Source: Eubacterium sp. ER2 (GTDB lineage Bacteria; Bacillota; Clostridia; Lachnospirales; Lachnospiraceae). Taken from it: a stretch of DNA of 64,000 nucleotides. Each line of letters starts with the position of its first letter. Within the stretch, counting starts at the first letter, position 1. Positions 51,842 to 60,335 of the stretch are shown here, piece after piece. The stretch spans positions 62,001-126,000 of the forward strand of contig NZ_JPJE01000005.1 of NCBI RefSeq assembly GCF_000765215.1, given 5' to 3'. The position numbers and the translations under genes are program-made. The notes under the pieces were generated by a model. The model was not told where the DNA came from, made no database searches, and saw only the letters and a program-made list of their open reading frames with translations.

Positions 51842-53190
51842 TGAAGAGATGGTCTGTCAAACTGAAGCTGACCTGCCTGTACGGGGGATTTATGATCCTC
51901 CTCATTGTGGCGGCTCTGGCTATCCTCTTTTCCCTCAGCACCCAGGAGGTTCTCTCCTCTGTGCAGTCAGATCTAAAAGAGCAGGTGCAGGGCAGCGTGG
52001 AGGAGCTGGAGGAGGAAGACGGAAAGCTGGAGGTGGACTCGGACTTCTACACTATGGAGAACGGGGTCTATCTGTCCGTGTACAGTGTGGACGGAGATTT
52101 TCTGTACGGCCGGATCCCCGCCGGCTTTGGCGGCCAGCCGGATTTTGAGCATGACATCCTGCGGACAGTCCGGGAGGGGCAGGAAACCTTCTATGTGTTT
52201 GACATGGAGCAGCGCATCCAGGGGTACGGCTCCGTCTACATCCGGGGGATTACCTCGGTCACCAGGGCGGAGAACAGCTTTACCGTGACGCTGCGGTTTG
52301 CCCTCATTCTCCTGCCTGGTCTGGCAGTGGTGATGATCCTTTTGTCCTACTTTTTTGTCAGGAGAGCTCTCTTGCCTGTCAGGAGGATCACGGATACGGT
52401 AAAGGAAATACGGGAGGAGGAGGATCTGTCCAGGCGGGTGGATCTGCCGGACGGAAAGGATGAGATCTACCATCTGGCGGACACCTTTGACCAGCTGCTG
52501 GCAGAGCTGCAGGAGGCCTTTGCCAGAGAGAGGCAGTTCACCTCGGACGTGTCCCACGAGCTTCGCACGCCGGCTGCGGTGATCCTGCTCCAGAGCGAGG
52601 AGCTGCTCGCAGATCCCTCCCTCTCTGAGGAGCAGAAGGAACAGCTGGAGGCGATCCGCAGAAAGGCCAGGGACATGTCCTCCATGATCTCCCAGCTCCT
52701 TCTTCTGTCCCGGGCAGACCAGGGGCGCCAGGCGCTGCAAAAGGAGTTACTGGACATCAGCGAGCTGACCCAGATGACAGCGGAGGAGCAGCAGCTTCTG
52801 GCGCAGGAGCGGCATATTTCCATAGAGACGGACATTGAGCCGGGGATCGTGATGGAGGCAGACGAGAGCTTTTTTATCCGGCTTCTCGTGAACCTGATCT
52901 CCAACTCCATCTCCTACGGGCGGGAGGGAGGCACTACAAAGGTGTCCCTGCGCCGGGAGGGGAAAATGGCGGTCCTTGCCGTGGCAGACAATGGCCAGGG
53001 AATTGAGGAGAAGGATCTCCCCCGCATCTGGGACCGGTTTTACCGGGCGGACGCCTCCCGCAGCGATGCCGGCCACTCCGGGCTTGGCCTTTCCATTGTA
53101 AAATGGATCGCCCTGGAGCACGGCGGAGAGGTGGCTGTGGAGAGTGAAAAGGGGAAGGGCAGCGTCTTTACCTGCAGATTTCCCCTGTAA
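51838..53190 (+). CDS. Sensor histidine kinase
   Basis: 450 aa. Membrane helices at about 12-33 and 153-173 flank an extracytoplasmic sensor of about 120 residues with an acidic stretch (VEELEEEDGKLEVDSD). Then come HAMP, a dimerisation helix with the phosphorylated His240 (DVSHELRTP) and an ATPase domain (N-box NLISNSISYG, G1 DNGQGI, G2 GHSGLGLSI). It forms a two-component pair with the overlapping regulator. The signal is unknown. Confidence 0.95.
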   Translation: MMKRWSVKLKLTCLYGGFMILLIVAALAILFSLSTQEVLSSVQSDLKEQVQGSVEELEEEDGKLEVDSDFYTMENGVYLSVYSVDGDFLYGRIPAGFGGQPDFEHDILRTVREGQETFYVFDMEQRIQGYGSVYIRGITSVTRAENSFTVTLRFALILLPGLAVVMILLSYFFVRRALLPVRRITDTVKEIREEEDLSRRVDLPDGKDEIYHLADTFDQLLAELQEAFARERQFTSDVSHELRTPAAVILLQSEELLADPSLSEEQKEQLEAIRRKARDMSSMISQLLLLSRADQGRQALQKELLDISELTQMTAEEQQLLAQERHISIETDIEPGIVMEADESFFIRLLVNLISNSISYGREGGTTKVSLRREGKMAVLAVADNGQGIEEKDLPRIWDRFYRADASRSDAGHSGLGLSIVKWIALEHGGEVAVESEKGKGSVFTCRFPL

Positions 53191-53298
53191 ATAAAAAAGA
53201 AAAATCCTTCGGACTTTTGAATGAAACAGAAGCGCTGGATCGTATTCATAGTGAAACAGTAAAAAACAATTTCATTTAAAAAGACGGAGGGATCAGAT

Positions 53299-53670
53299 AT
53301 GAAGAAAATTACAGCAGTGATCGGAGCAGTGGCGGCGGCAGCCATGATCGGAGGAACAGCGGTCTTTGCGGCGGGACCCGGGTATGGCGCAGCCGGATCC
53401 GGATATGGAAGCGGCGGAAACTGCCAGGGAAGCGCTGGCTTGGCCGGGCAGAGCACACGGGTCTGCGAGTACTGCGAGCAGTATGGCGGGCATTACACGG
53501 ACAGCGACGGGGACGGCATCTGCGACCACTATCAGGCCATGACAGAAGGGAATACAGTCGGTGGCAGCGGGCAGGGCAGACATCTGAGCGGACACCGGGG
53601 CGAACACTGGGGCGGGCACCAGGGTGAACACGCAGGAGGACATCACCAGGCGGAGTGTATCTGGCGCTGA
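53299..53670 (+). CDS. Secreted Gly/His-rich small protein with Ca-binding-like loop
   Basis: 123 aa. Signal peptide (about 1-24, ending AVFA), then a Gly-rich stretch, a CEYC pair, and DSDGDGICD (68-76), which resembles a dockerin/EF-hand calcium loop. The C-terminal 30 residues are rich in Gly, His and Glu (HWGGHQGEHAGGHH), a likely metal-binding tail. It sits between the two-component pair and the ECF sigma gene. I do not know a named function; extracytoplasmic metal binding or sensing is inferred. Confidence 0.7.
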   Translation: MKKITAVIGAVAAAAMIGGTAVFAAGPGYGAAGSGYGSGGNCQGSAGLAGQSTRVCEYCEQYGGHYTDSDGDGICDHYQAMTEGNTVGGSGQGRHLSGHRGEHWGGHQGEHAGGHHQAECIWR

Positions 53671-53696
53671 AAGGCAAAGTGAGGGTATGAAGGGGC

Positions 53697-54182
53697 ATGC
53701 GCAGTGAGGAAGAGGCAAACAGGGCCATAGAGCTCTATGCGGATACTGTGAAGAGGATCTGCATGGTACATTTGAAAAACAGGGCGGACACAGAGGACAT
53801 CTTTCAGACTGTCTTTCTGAAATATGTCCTCAGCTCCCAGGTCTTTGAGAGCCCGGAGCACGAGAAGGCGTGGATCATCAGGGTGACAGTGAACGCCTGC
53901 AGGGATCTTTTGAAGAGCTTTTTCCGGACAAGGACCGTGCCCCTGGACCAGCTGCCCGAGAGGGCCAAGGGTCAGAAGGAGGACTACAGCGAGCTGCTGG
54001 AGGCGGTCCTGTCCCTGCCGGAGAAATATAAAGATGTGGTGTATCTCTATTACTATGAGGGGTACAAAGCAGAAGAGATCGGCCGCCTTCTGGGAAAAAA
54101 GGTCAACACTGTTTACACACTCCTTACGAGGGCCAGACACCTGTTAAAAGAGAAGCTGGAAGGGGTGATGGACATTGAGTGA
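53697..54182 (+). CDS. ECF-type RNA polymerase sigma factor
   Basis: 161 aa with only regions 2 and 4. Region 2 has NRADTEDIFQTVFLKY and the helix ending in EHEKAWIIRVTVNACRDLL; region 4 has LPEKYKDVVYLYYYEGYKAEEIGRLLGKKVNTVYTLLTRAR (a helix-turn-helix for the -35). The downstream overlapping gene encodes an RsgI-like anti-sigma factor, so activity is controlled by an extracytoplasmic signal. The target promoters are not identifiable from one window. Confidence 0.92.
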   Translation: MRSEEEANRAIELYADTVKRICMVHLKNRADTEDIFQTVFLKYVLSSQVFESPEHEKAWIIRVTVNACRDLLKSFFRTRTVPLDQLPERAKGQKEDYSELLEAVLSLPEKYKDVVYLYYYEGYKAEEIGRLLGKKVNTVYTLLTRARHLLKEKLEGVMDIE

Positions 54183-55023
54183 AAAATGGAGAGAGGCCTT
54201 TGACCAGGTCCGGGCCGATGAAGAGCTGAAGGAGCACACAAGGGACTATCTGCAAAAAAGAGTGTACAGCAAAAAGAGGATCGGGGGAATTCCTGTCAGG
54301 GCAGCGGTGGCGGCGGCAGCCTGCCTTGTTCTCGTGGCTCTCGCATCGGGGGGCAGCTATGTCTTTTTCACCCCCACGGCCTACATCAGCATTGATATCA
54401 ATCCATCCCTGGAGCTTGGCATCAACCGGTTTGACAGGATCGTGTCCGTGGAGGGCTACAACGAGGAGGCAAAGGAGCTGCTGGATGAGCTGGACATCCG
54501 CTTCCTGCCCTACCAGGAGGGGATCCAGGAGCTTCTGGACAGCACATGGCTGCAGGACTATCTCGCCCAGGACGGTCTTCTCTCCTTCACGGTGGCGGGA
54601 GACAGCGATGAGCAGAGCAGCCAGATACTGGACCACGTGGAGACCTGCGCCAGAGGCCACCAGAACATGCAGTGCCACTTAAGCGGCATGGATGAGATGG
54701 AGGCGGCCCACCAGGAGGGCATGTCTGTGGGAAAATACAGGGCCTACCTGGCGCTGAGGGATGTGGATCCGTCTGTGACCCTGGAGGAGGTCAGGGGGAT
54801 GTCCATGCGCCGGATCCAGGAGCTGCTGGAGTCCTACGGCGTGGATCCCGAGGCGGTTCAGTCTGAAGAGGACTGTGAGAATGGCCAGACAGAGGGCAGC
54901 GGCCAGTCCGGGACAGAGGAGGATGCAGGGACCGACACAGAAGAAGACGAAGGAGAGAGCGAAGGCAACAGATACCGCCATCACGGAGAAAATGAAGAGG
55001 AGGGCGGACACGGGCACCAGTGA
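54175..55023 (+). CDS. RsgI-like transmembrane anti-sigma factor
   Basis: 282 aa from TTG 54175, overlapping the sigma gene by 8 bases. A short cytoplasmic N-terminus (1-38) would hold the sigma factor. One membrane helix follows (about 40-62), then the characteristic RsgI segment TAYISIDINPSLELGINRFDRIVSVEGYN and a helical extracytoplasmic part. The tail (about 235-282) is very acidic and ends in a His-rich run (RYRHHGENEEEGGHGHQ), similar in composition to the secreted protein two genes upstream. In RsgI-type systems an external ligand triggers regulated proteolysis. Confidence 0.88.
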   Translation: MSEKWREAFDQVRADEELKEHTRDYLQKRVYSKKRIGGIPVRAAVAAAACLVLVALASGGSYVFFTPTAYISIDINPSLELGINRFDRIVSVEGYNEEAKELLDELDIRFLPYQEGIQELLDSTWLQDYLAQDGLLSFTVAGDSDEQSSQILDHVETCARGHQNMQCHLSGMDEMEAAHQEGMSVGKYRAYLALRDVDPSVTLEEVRGMSMRRIQELLESYGVDPEAVQSEEDCENGQTEGSGQSGTEEDAGTDTEEDEGESEGNRYRHHGENEEEGGHGHQ

Positions 55024-55143
55024 ATGTAATCCAGTGGCTGCCCGGTATGGTGAGTGCCGGGCAGCCTGCTCTTAAAGCGGATAGCGGGCAGGATAGGGTA
55101 TCCAATGCGCTACAGTTTAAAAAAATTACAAATTCTATCTTGT

Positions 55144-55176
55144 TTTAATCTTTCTTTAATCTTTTCTGGTTATAGT
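55144..55176 (+). promoter_or_regulatory. Activator-type promoter of the PepSY lipoprotein gene
   Basis: Two 11-bp tandem repeats, TTTAATCTTTC (55144-55154) and TTTAATCTTTT (55155-55165), cover the -35 position. TATAGT (55171-55176) serves as -10. An 11-bp period is typical of OmpR/PhoB-family binding sites. Confidence 0.6.
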
Positions 55177-55255
55177 AAGTACAACAAAGGAACACAGCAA
55201 TCAAATAATCAGGAAAGGGACCGGCCCGGGCAGGGCCGGGAAAGGGAAAGAAAAG

Positions 55256-55876
55256 ATGAGAAGATATAAGAGATTGGCAACAGCACTTCTGGCCGCGGCA
55301 CTGGCGGCAGGTATTGTGACAGGATGTGGAGCCTCCGGCCGGGATATCGGCCAGGACGAGGCCAAGAGGATCGCCTTTGAGGACGCGGGGGTTAGCGAGT
55401 CCGACACATCCAGGCTGAAGGTGGAAAAGGACAGGGATGACGGCATCCTCCAGTATGATGTGCAGTTCAGCGTGGACGAGAAGGAGTACAGCTATGACAT
55501 CAACGGCGCCAACGGCGAGATCCTCAGCGCGGATGTGGAGACGAAGGGCACAGCCGGCCAGAGCGCAGCAGCCCCTGGCCAGGACAGTGCAGCCGCCGGG
55601 ACAGGTGATGCGCCGGCCGGCGAAAACGCGGGGAATACCGGGAATGCAGGAAATGCAGCGGGGGCAGCCAATGTGGCTGTCAGTGAGGCGGACGCAAAAG
55701 CCGCGGCCCTGGAGAGAGTGCCGGGCGCCACTGAGGCGGATCTCCGCATGGAGCTGGACTTTGACGACGGCTACTACATTTACGAGGGAGACATCATCTA
55801 CAACCAGAAAGAGTATGAATTTGAGATCGATGCTCAGACAGGCAGCTTCCTGAAGTGGAGTGAGGAGAGACATTAG
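55256..55876 (+). CDS. PepSY-domain lipoprotein
   Basis: 206 aa. Lipoprotein signal with lipobox IVTGC. Two PepSY-like repeats (about 33-95: DEAKRIAFEDAG ... YSYDINGANGEIL; and about 140-206: ADAKAAALERVPG ... YEFEIDAQTGSFL) are separated by an Ala/Gly/Asn-rich linker. PepSY domains inhibit peptidases or sense envelope state. It is followed by a strong terminator. The promoter repeats suggest control by the nearby two-component system. Confidence 0.88.
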   Translation: MRRYKRLATALLAAALAAGIVTGCGASGRDIGQDEAKRIAFEDAGVSESDTSRLKVEKDRDDGILQYDVQFSVDEKEYSYDINGANGEILSADVETKGTAGQSAAAPGQDSAAAGTGDAPAGENAGNTGNAGNAAGAANVAVSEADAKAAALERVPGATEADLRMELDFDDGYYIYEGDIIYNQKEYEFEIDAQTGSFLKWSEERH

Positions 55877-55912
55877 ATTTCAGCATGTTCAGACATGGCA
55901 AACACAAAAGCT

Positions 55913-55960
55913 AGGGCAGGCGCCGGACAAAAGAGTAAGTCCGGCGCCTGCCCTTTAAAA
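55913..55960. terminator. Terminator after the PepSY gene (convergent with aroD)
   Basis: 16-bp perfect stem (AGGGCAGGCGCCGGAC and complement), 10-nt loop, then TTAAAATTTTAT. It lies between two convergent units and can serve both. Confidence 0.88.
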
Positions 55961-56029
55961 TTTTATTTATACAGATGCCCTGCGGGATGTCCGCAGCTGT
56001 CTCGCGGCCCTTGTAAGCCTGTGCTTATT

Positions 56030-56797
56030 TTACACGCCAAGGGCATTGTGGACGGATGTCAGGACCTGGCGCAGCTCCTCGGCGCCGATCTGCCCCGGAG
56101 CGGATGCCATGGAGCCTGAGCCGAAGGTGAGGCAGGAGCCGAAGACCTCGCAGGAGAGACGGCTGATGCTGCCAAGGCCGGACATGGACATGGTGATGAT
56201 GGGCCTGTCCGCATAGTCGGAGGCCATCTCCTCTGTGGCGGCAAGCAGAGTGAGCACGTCCTTTTTGCTTTTTGGCATAACGGCGATCTTGGGGATGTCT
56301 GCTCCCATATCCTGCATCTTGCGCAGCCGGTAGACGATGTCGGATTTGGCCGGAGTCTTGTCAAAGTCGTGGTTGGATGCCACCACCTTTGTGCCGGATG
56401 CGTGGATGGCGCTGATGAGATCAGAGACGATCTCATCTCCCGTGAAAATCTCCACGTCGATCAGATCCGCCAGGCCTGTGGCGGCCACGGCCTTGTTGAG
56501 GGATACGTAGGCGGCAGTGTCCATCTCATGGACGCCGCCCTCTTTCTTTGTGCGGAAGGTGAAAAGAAGAGGAGTGTCCCCCAGCTTTTCCCTGACGCCG
56601 GACAGCACGTCCAGCACAGCCTGGGTGTCCTCCACGGCCTCAAACCAGTCCACGCGCCACTCCATCAGGTCCATGGACATGGACTTGTACTGCTCTGTGA
56701 GGGAGAGGATTTCCTCCTTCGTCTTTCCCACATTTGGGATGCACACAGCCGGGATGCCGCTTCCCAGCTCCAGATTTCTTACCTTTACTGTATTCAT
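56030..56797 (-). CDS. aroD: Type I 3-dehydroquinate dehydratase
   Basis: 255 aa class I dehydroquinase (Schiff-base type). The catalytic histidine in SNHDFDKTP and lysine in KIAVMPKSK are present, with EWRVDWFE for substrate binding. It interconverts 3-dehydroquinate and 3-dehydroshikimate. It is coupled (14-bp gap) with an AroE homologue and no other shikimate biosynthesis genes. Type I AroD paired with a quinate/shikimate dehydrogenase is common in catabolic contexts, and this fits the cluster at 45.8-51 kb. Confidence 0.94.
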   Translation of the reverse strand: MNTVKVRNLELGSGIPAVCIPNVGKTKEEILSLTEQYKSMSMDLMEWRVDWFEAVEDTQAVLDVLSGVREKLGDTPLLFTFRTKKEGGVHEMDTAAYVSLNKAVAATGLADLIDVEIFTGDEIVSDLISAIHASGTKVVASNHDFDKTPAKSDIVYRLRKMQDMGADIPKIAVMPKSKKDVLTLLAATEEMASDYADRPIITMSMSGLGSISRLSCEVFGSCLTFGSGSMASAPGQIGAEELRQVLTSVHNALGV

Positions 56798-56811
56798 GAA
56801 CCTTTTCCTCC

Positions 56812-57711
56812 CTAGTCCTCGTCATCGTCTGTGTAGACATAGGAGATGCCAAGCTTCTCCTTCATGTACTCGCTGTCCACTCTCTGGCCCAGCATCAGCT
56901 CGATGGCCGCGATGGCCTGGAAGAGCATCATGCCCTGGCCGTTCATTGTCTTGCAGCCGGCCTTTCTGGCCATTTTCAGCATGGCTGTCTCGTGGGGAGA
57001 GTACACTACATCTGTCACGATCAGATCCGGGCGGAAGAAGGAGGCGTCCGGAATGTAGGTGATGCCCTCCAGCGGCTTCATGCCCACGCCGGTGGCGTTT
57101 GTGAACAGATAGCTGTCAGCCATCTCCGCTTTTAAGCGGTCCAGATCCTCCAGGGGATAGAAGACAGCCTTGCAGTCTGTGTTCTCGTTGATCTTTCTCA
57201 CGGTCTCGATGGCGTTGTCTTTAAATTTATCATCCCTTGCGAAGATGGACATCTCGGCCACGCCGTCCAGGGCGGACTGGATCTGCACAGCTGTGGCGGC
57301 TCCGCCGGAGCCCACGATAGTGACCTTCTTGCCTGTAGGGTCAATGCCGTTGTCCTTCAGGGACTGCACATAGCCGATGCCGTCCGTGTTGTGGCCGATC
57401 AGGTATCCGTCCTTGTTCACGATGGTGTTGACGGCCCCGCAGAGCTTGGCGGCGGGAGACACCTCGTCCAGATATTTGTGGACGATGGTCTTGTTCGGCA
57501 TGGAGATATTGGAACCACGCATTTTCAGGGCTCGGAGGCCTTTGATGGCGTCCTCCAGGTCGTCTGCGTCCACCTCGAATGCAAGGTTGACAATATCCAC
57601 GCCCAGCTTTTCGTAGGCGGCATTGTGGGTAGCAGGTGACTGAGAATGGCGGATTGGGTAGGCCATAAGTCCGATCAGCTCTGTGTGCCCGGTGATCTGG
57701 TGTCTTTCCAT
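56812..57711 (-). CDS. Quinate/shikimate dehydrogenase (AroE/YdiB family), second copy
   Basis: 299 aa. Substrate motifs PIRHSQSPATHN and the catalytic lysine in SNISMPNKTIV, GHNTDGIG intact, and the nucleotide loop IVGSGGAATAVQI. The length and the C-terminal IAAIELMLGQ resemble YdiB-type enzymes that take both quinate and shikimate. It is the first gene of a two-gene unit with aroD. It differs markedly from the copy at 48781, so the two are not a recent duplication. It is divergent from spoIVA. Confidence 0.9.
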   Translation of the reverse strand: MERHQITGHTELIGLMAYPIRHSQSPATHNAAYEKLGVDIVNLAFEVDADDLEDAIKGLRALKMRGSNISMPNKTIVHKYLDEVSPAAKLCGAVNTIVNKDGYLIGHNTDGIGYVQSLKDNGIDPTGKKVTIVGSGGAATAVQIQSALDGVAEMSIFARDDKFKDNAIETVRKINENTDCKAVFYPLEDLDRLKAEMADSYLFTNATGVGMKPLEGITYIPDASFFRPDLIVTDVVYSPHETAMLKMARKAGCKTMNGQGMMLFQAIAAIELMLGQRVDSEYMKEKLGISYVYTDDDED

Positions 57712-57886
57712 AATTCATCTCTCCTTTATGATAAAAACTTTGTATGTCTTTATTTTAACAAAACAGGCATTGTCAATCAAATACTTAATATGCATGGAAA
57801 TCATAGATGAAATCTATCAAATGAAAATTCTAAAAGGGACAGCGCCGGCATATATTCTAACAGCACATGTGGAAGGGGCGCGAACT

Positions 57887-59359
57887 ATGGATCACTATAA
57901 GTTATACAAGGACATACAGGTCAGGACAAACGGGGAAATATATATAGGAGTGGTGGGGCCGGTTCGAACCGGAAAGTCCACCTTTATCAAGCGGTTTATG
58001 GATGTGCTCGTCCTTCCCCACCTGGAGGATGAGAACGTAAAGGCCAGGACGGTGGATGAGCTCCCCCAGTCTGCCTCCGGCAGGACCATCATGACTACAG
58101 AGCCCAAATTTGTCCCCAAGGAGGCGGCAAAGATCGATCTGACGGAGGATGTGTCGGTGAAGATCCGCCTCATCGACTGTGTGGGCTACATGGTGGAGGG
58201 GGCGTCGGGACACGAGGAGGAGGGGCAGGAGCGGAAGGTGAAAACTCCCTGGTTTGACTATGAGATACCCTTTACAAAGGCGGCTGCCGTGGGAACGGAG
58301 AAGGTCATCCACGAGCACTCCACCATCGGCATTGTGGTGACCACCGACGGCAGTATCGGGGAGATCCCAAGGAGCAGCTACGAGGAGGCGGAGGGGAAGA
58401 CCATCCGGGAGCTCCAGGGGATCGGGAAGCCCTTTGTGGTGCTGGTGAACAGCCGCCGCCCGGCGGGGGAGGAGGCCAAAAGGATCACGCAGCACATCCG
58501 GGATACCTACCAGGTGCAGGCTCTGCCAGTGAACTGCGAGCAGCTGAAGGAGGAGGATATTCACCGGATCATGGAGGCTGTGCTCTTTGAGTTTCCTGTG
58601 TCGGAGCTTCAGTTCTTTATCCCCAGGTGGGCGGAGATGCTGCCGCCGGATCACAGGATCAGGCAGGACCTGACAGCCTGCGCCCGGGAGCTGTTGGAGA
58701 GAATCGGTCAGATACGGGACGCTGTCTCGGGAATAGACACGCCGGAGAGCCCCTACATAGAGGAGATGCGTCTGGAAAAGATCGAGATGGACACAGGCTG
58801 CGTGAAAATACGCATAGACATCGGGGAAGAGTTCTACTACGAGATGCTCAGCGAGATGACCGGGGCACAGATCCAGGGGCAGTACGGCCTCATCTGCGAG
58901 CTGAAGAAGCTGTCCGCCATGAAAAATGAGTACGAGTGCGTCAAGGGAGCCTTTGACAGTGTCAGGATGAAAGGCTACGGGGTGGTAAAGCCGGGCCGGG
59001 ATGAGATCACCCTGGATGAGCCGGAGATCATACGCCAGGGCAACAAGTACGGTGTGAAGATCCGGTCCCACGCCCCCTCCATTCACCTCATCAGGGCGAA
59101 CATAGAGACAGAGATCGCGCCCATTGTGGGCAGCGAGCAGCAGGCGGAGGACCTGATCCGGTATATCAGGGACAGGAAGGACACAGAGGGAGGTATCTGG
59201 GAGACGAATATTTTCGGGAAGACCATCGAGGAGCTGGTGATGGACGGCATGCAGAGCCGGATCTCCATGATCGGAGATGACAGCCAGGCGAAGCTGCAGG
59301 ACACCATGCAGAAGGTGGTGAACGACATCAATGGGGGGATGGTCTGCATCATTCTGTAG
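57887..59359 (+). CDS. spoIVA: Stage IV sporulation protein A
   Basis: 490 aa from ATG 57887 (MDHYKLYKDI, matching SpoIVA N-termini; upstream codons are not conserved-looking). The Walker A motif is GPVRTGKST (24-32). SpoIVA is an ATPase that polymerises on the forespore surface as the basement layer of the spore coat. The length matches the Bacillus protein (492 aa). The C-terminal GGMVCIIL is typical for membrane-proximal targeting. A CATATATT element at 57849-57856 could be a sigma-E -10, but the -35 is unclear. Its presence implies a spore-former. Confidence 0.97.
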   Translation: MDHYKLYKDIQVRTNGEIYIGVVGPVRTGKSTFIKRFMDVLVLPHLEDENVKARTVDELPQSASGRTIMTTEPKFVPKEAAKIDLTEDVSVKIRLIDCVGYMVEGASGHEEEGQERKVKTPWFDYEIPFTKAAAVGTEKVIHEHSTIGIVVTTDGSIGEIPRSSYEEAEGKTIRELQGIGKPFVVLVNSRRPAGEEAKRITQHIRDTYQVQALPVNCEQLKEEDIHRIMEAVLFEFPVSELQFFIPRWAEMLPPDHRIRQDLTACARELLERIGQIRDAVSGIDTPESPYIEEMRLEKIEMDTGCVKIRIDIGEEFYYEMLSEMTGAQIQGQYGLICELKKLSAMKNEYECVKGAFDSVRMKGYGVVKPGRDEITLDEPEIIRQGNKYGVKIRSHAPSIHLIRANIETEIAPIVGSEQQAEDLIRYIRDRKDTEGGIWETNIFGKTIEELVMDGMQSRISMIGDDSQAKLQDTMQKVVNDINGGMVCIIL

Positions 59360-59386
59360 AGGAGGCGTGTTTTCCCGGACTGCCTT

Positions 59387-59416
59387 AAGGACTTCGCAGG
59401 CGCGGAGTCCTTTTCC
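59387..59416 (+). terminator. Terminator after spoIVA
   Basis: AAGGACT / AGTCCTT stem with a 12-nt loop, followed by TTCCC. Confidence 0.6.
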
Positions 59417-59553
59417 CGTACGGGCTGCTGACACGGACGAAGGGGGAGTACGAGCCCTATGGGAAGGGGGCGGTGGAGGCAGAGCAGATCCTCCCCTTCC
59501 TATACCGGCGGGAGAGAAAGAGTGACTGGGCCTGCCGCGTTCCATTTTTGCTG

Positions 59554-59582
59554 TTGACAGAGATGGTTTTCGTGCGTATAAT
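59554..59582 (+). promoter_or_regulatory. Perfect-consensus sigma-A promoter of the ABC exporter
   Basis: TTGACA (59554-59559), exactly 17 bp, TATAAT (59577-59582). Start about 59589, 48 bases before the ATG. Confidence 0.85.
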
Positions 59583-59636
59583 TGTATTATAATATTAATA
59601 CAAAAAACATCGCGGAATGCACAGGGGGAAGAGACC

Positions 59637-60335
59637 ATGTTAGAGGTACAGGGACTAAGGAAAATGTATGGGAAAAACCTGGCGGTGGATCAGGTCAGCT
59701 TTTTTGTGCCGGACGGGAGGATAGGCATCCTTCTTGGCCCCAACGGCGCGGGAAAATCCACTATCATCAAGAGTATAGCGGGGCTTCTCAGGTACGAGGG
59801 GCTGATACGGATACAGGGCATCCCCTCCAGGGAGCTGGCGGCCAAAAGGATCTTTGGCTACGTGCCCGAGATCCCCTCTATGTTCGAAGCGCTGTCCGTG
59901 CGGGAGCATATCGAGTACATCCGGATGGCATACAGGAGCTCCATCACTGACCAGGAGGTGGAGAGCCTTCTTCAGAGATTTGAGATGACAGACAAGGCGG
60001 ACAAGCTGGGCGGCGAGCTGTCCAAGGGGATGATGCAGAAGGTCAGCATCCTCTGCGCCCTGGCGGTCAAGCCTCAGGTCATCCTCTTTGACGAGCCCAT
60101 GGTGGGCCTGGATCCCCAGGCCATCCGGGAGCTCAAGGAGGTCATACTGGAGCTGAAGAGTCAGGGGGTGACGGTCCTTATCAGCACCCACATGCTGGAG
60201 ATGGTGGAGGAGCTCTGGGACGTCATGTTCGTGATGGAGAAGGGACGTATCAAGGCCTCCTTCCGGAAGGAGGATGTGGGGGACAGGGATCTGGATGACC
60301 TGTTCTTTGAAGTGACAGGCGGTGAGAAGAGATGA
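59637..60335 (+). CDS. ABC transporter ATP-binding protein (exporter type)
   Basis: 232 aa. Walker A GPNGAGKST (about 37-45), signature LSKGMMQK, Walker B VILFDEPMVGLDP and the H-loop ISTH. The LSKGM signature is typical of ABC-2-type exporters (CcmA/YhaQ group). The downstream permease overlaps in ATGA. The exported substrate is unknown; lantibiotic, drug or lipid export are family possibilities. Confidence 0.93.
   Translation: MLEVQGLRKMYGKNLAVDQVSFFVPDGRIGILLGPNGAGKSTIIKSIAGLLRYEGLIRIQGIPSRELAAKRIFGYVPEIPSMFEALSVREHIEYIRMAYRSSITDQEVESLLQRFEMTDKADKLGGELSKGMMQKVSILCALAVKPQVILFDEPMVGLDPQAIRELKEVILELKSQGVTVLISTHMLEMVEELWDVMFVMEKGRIKASFRKEDVGDRDLDDLFFEVTGGEKR

Noticed and set aside
57902-59638. 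A 578-aa open frame opposite spoIVA
   Set aside because: Same antisense artefact; spoIVA on the plus strand is a clear full-length homologue.
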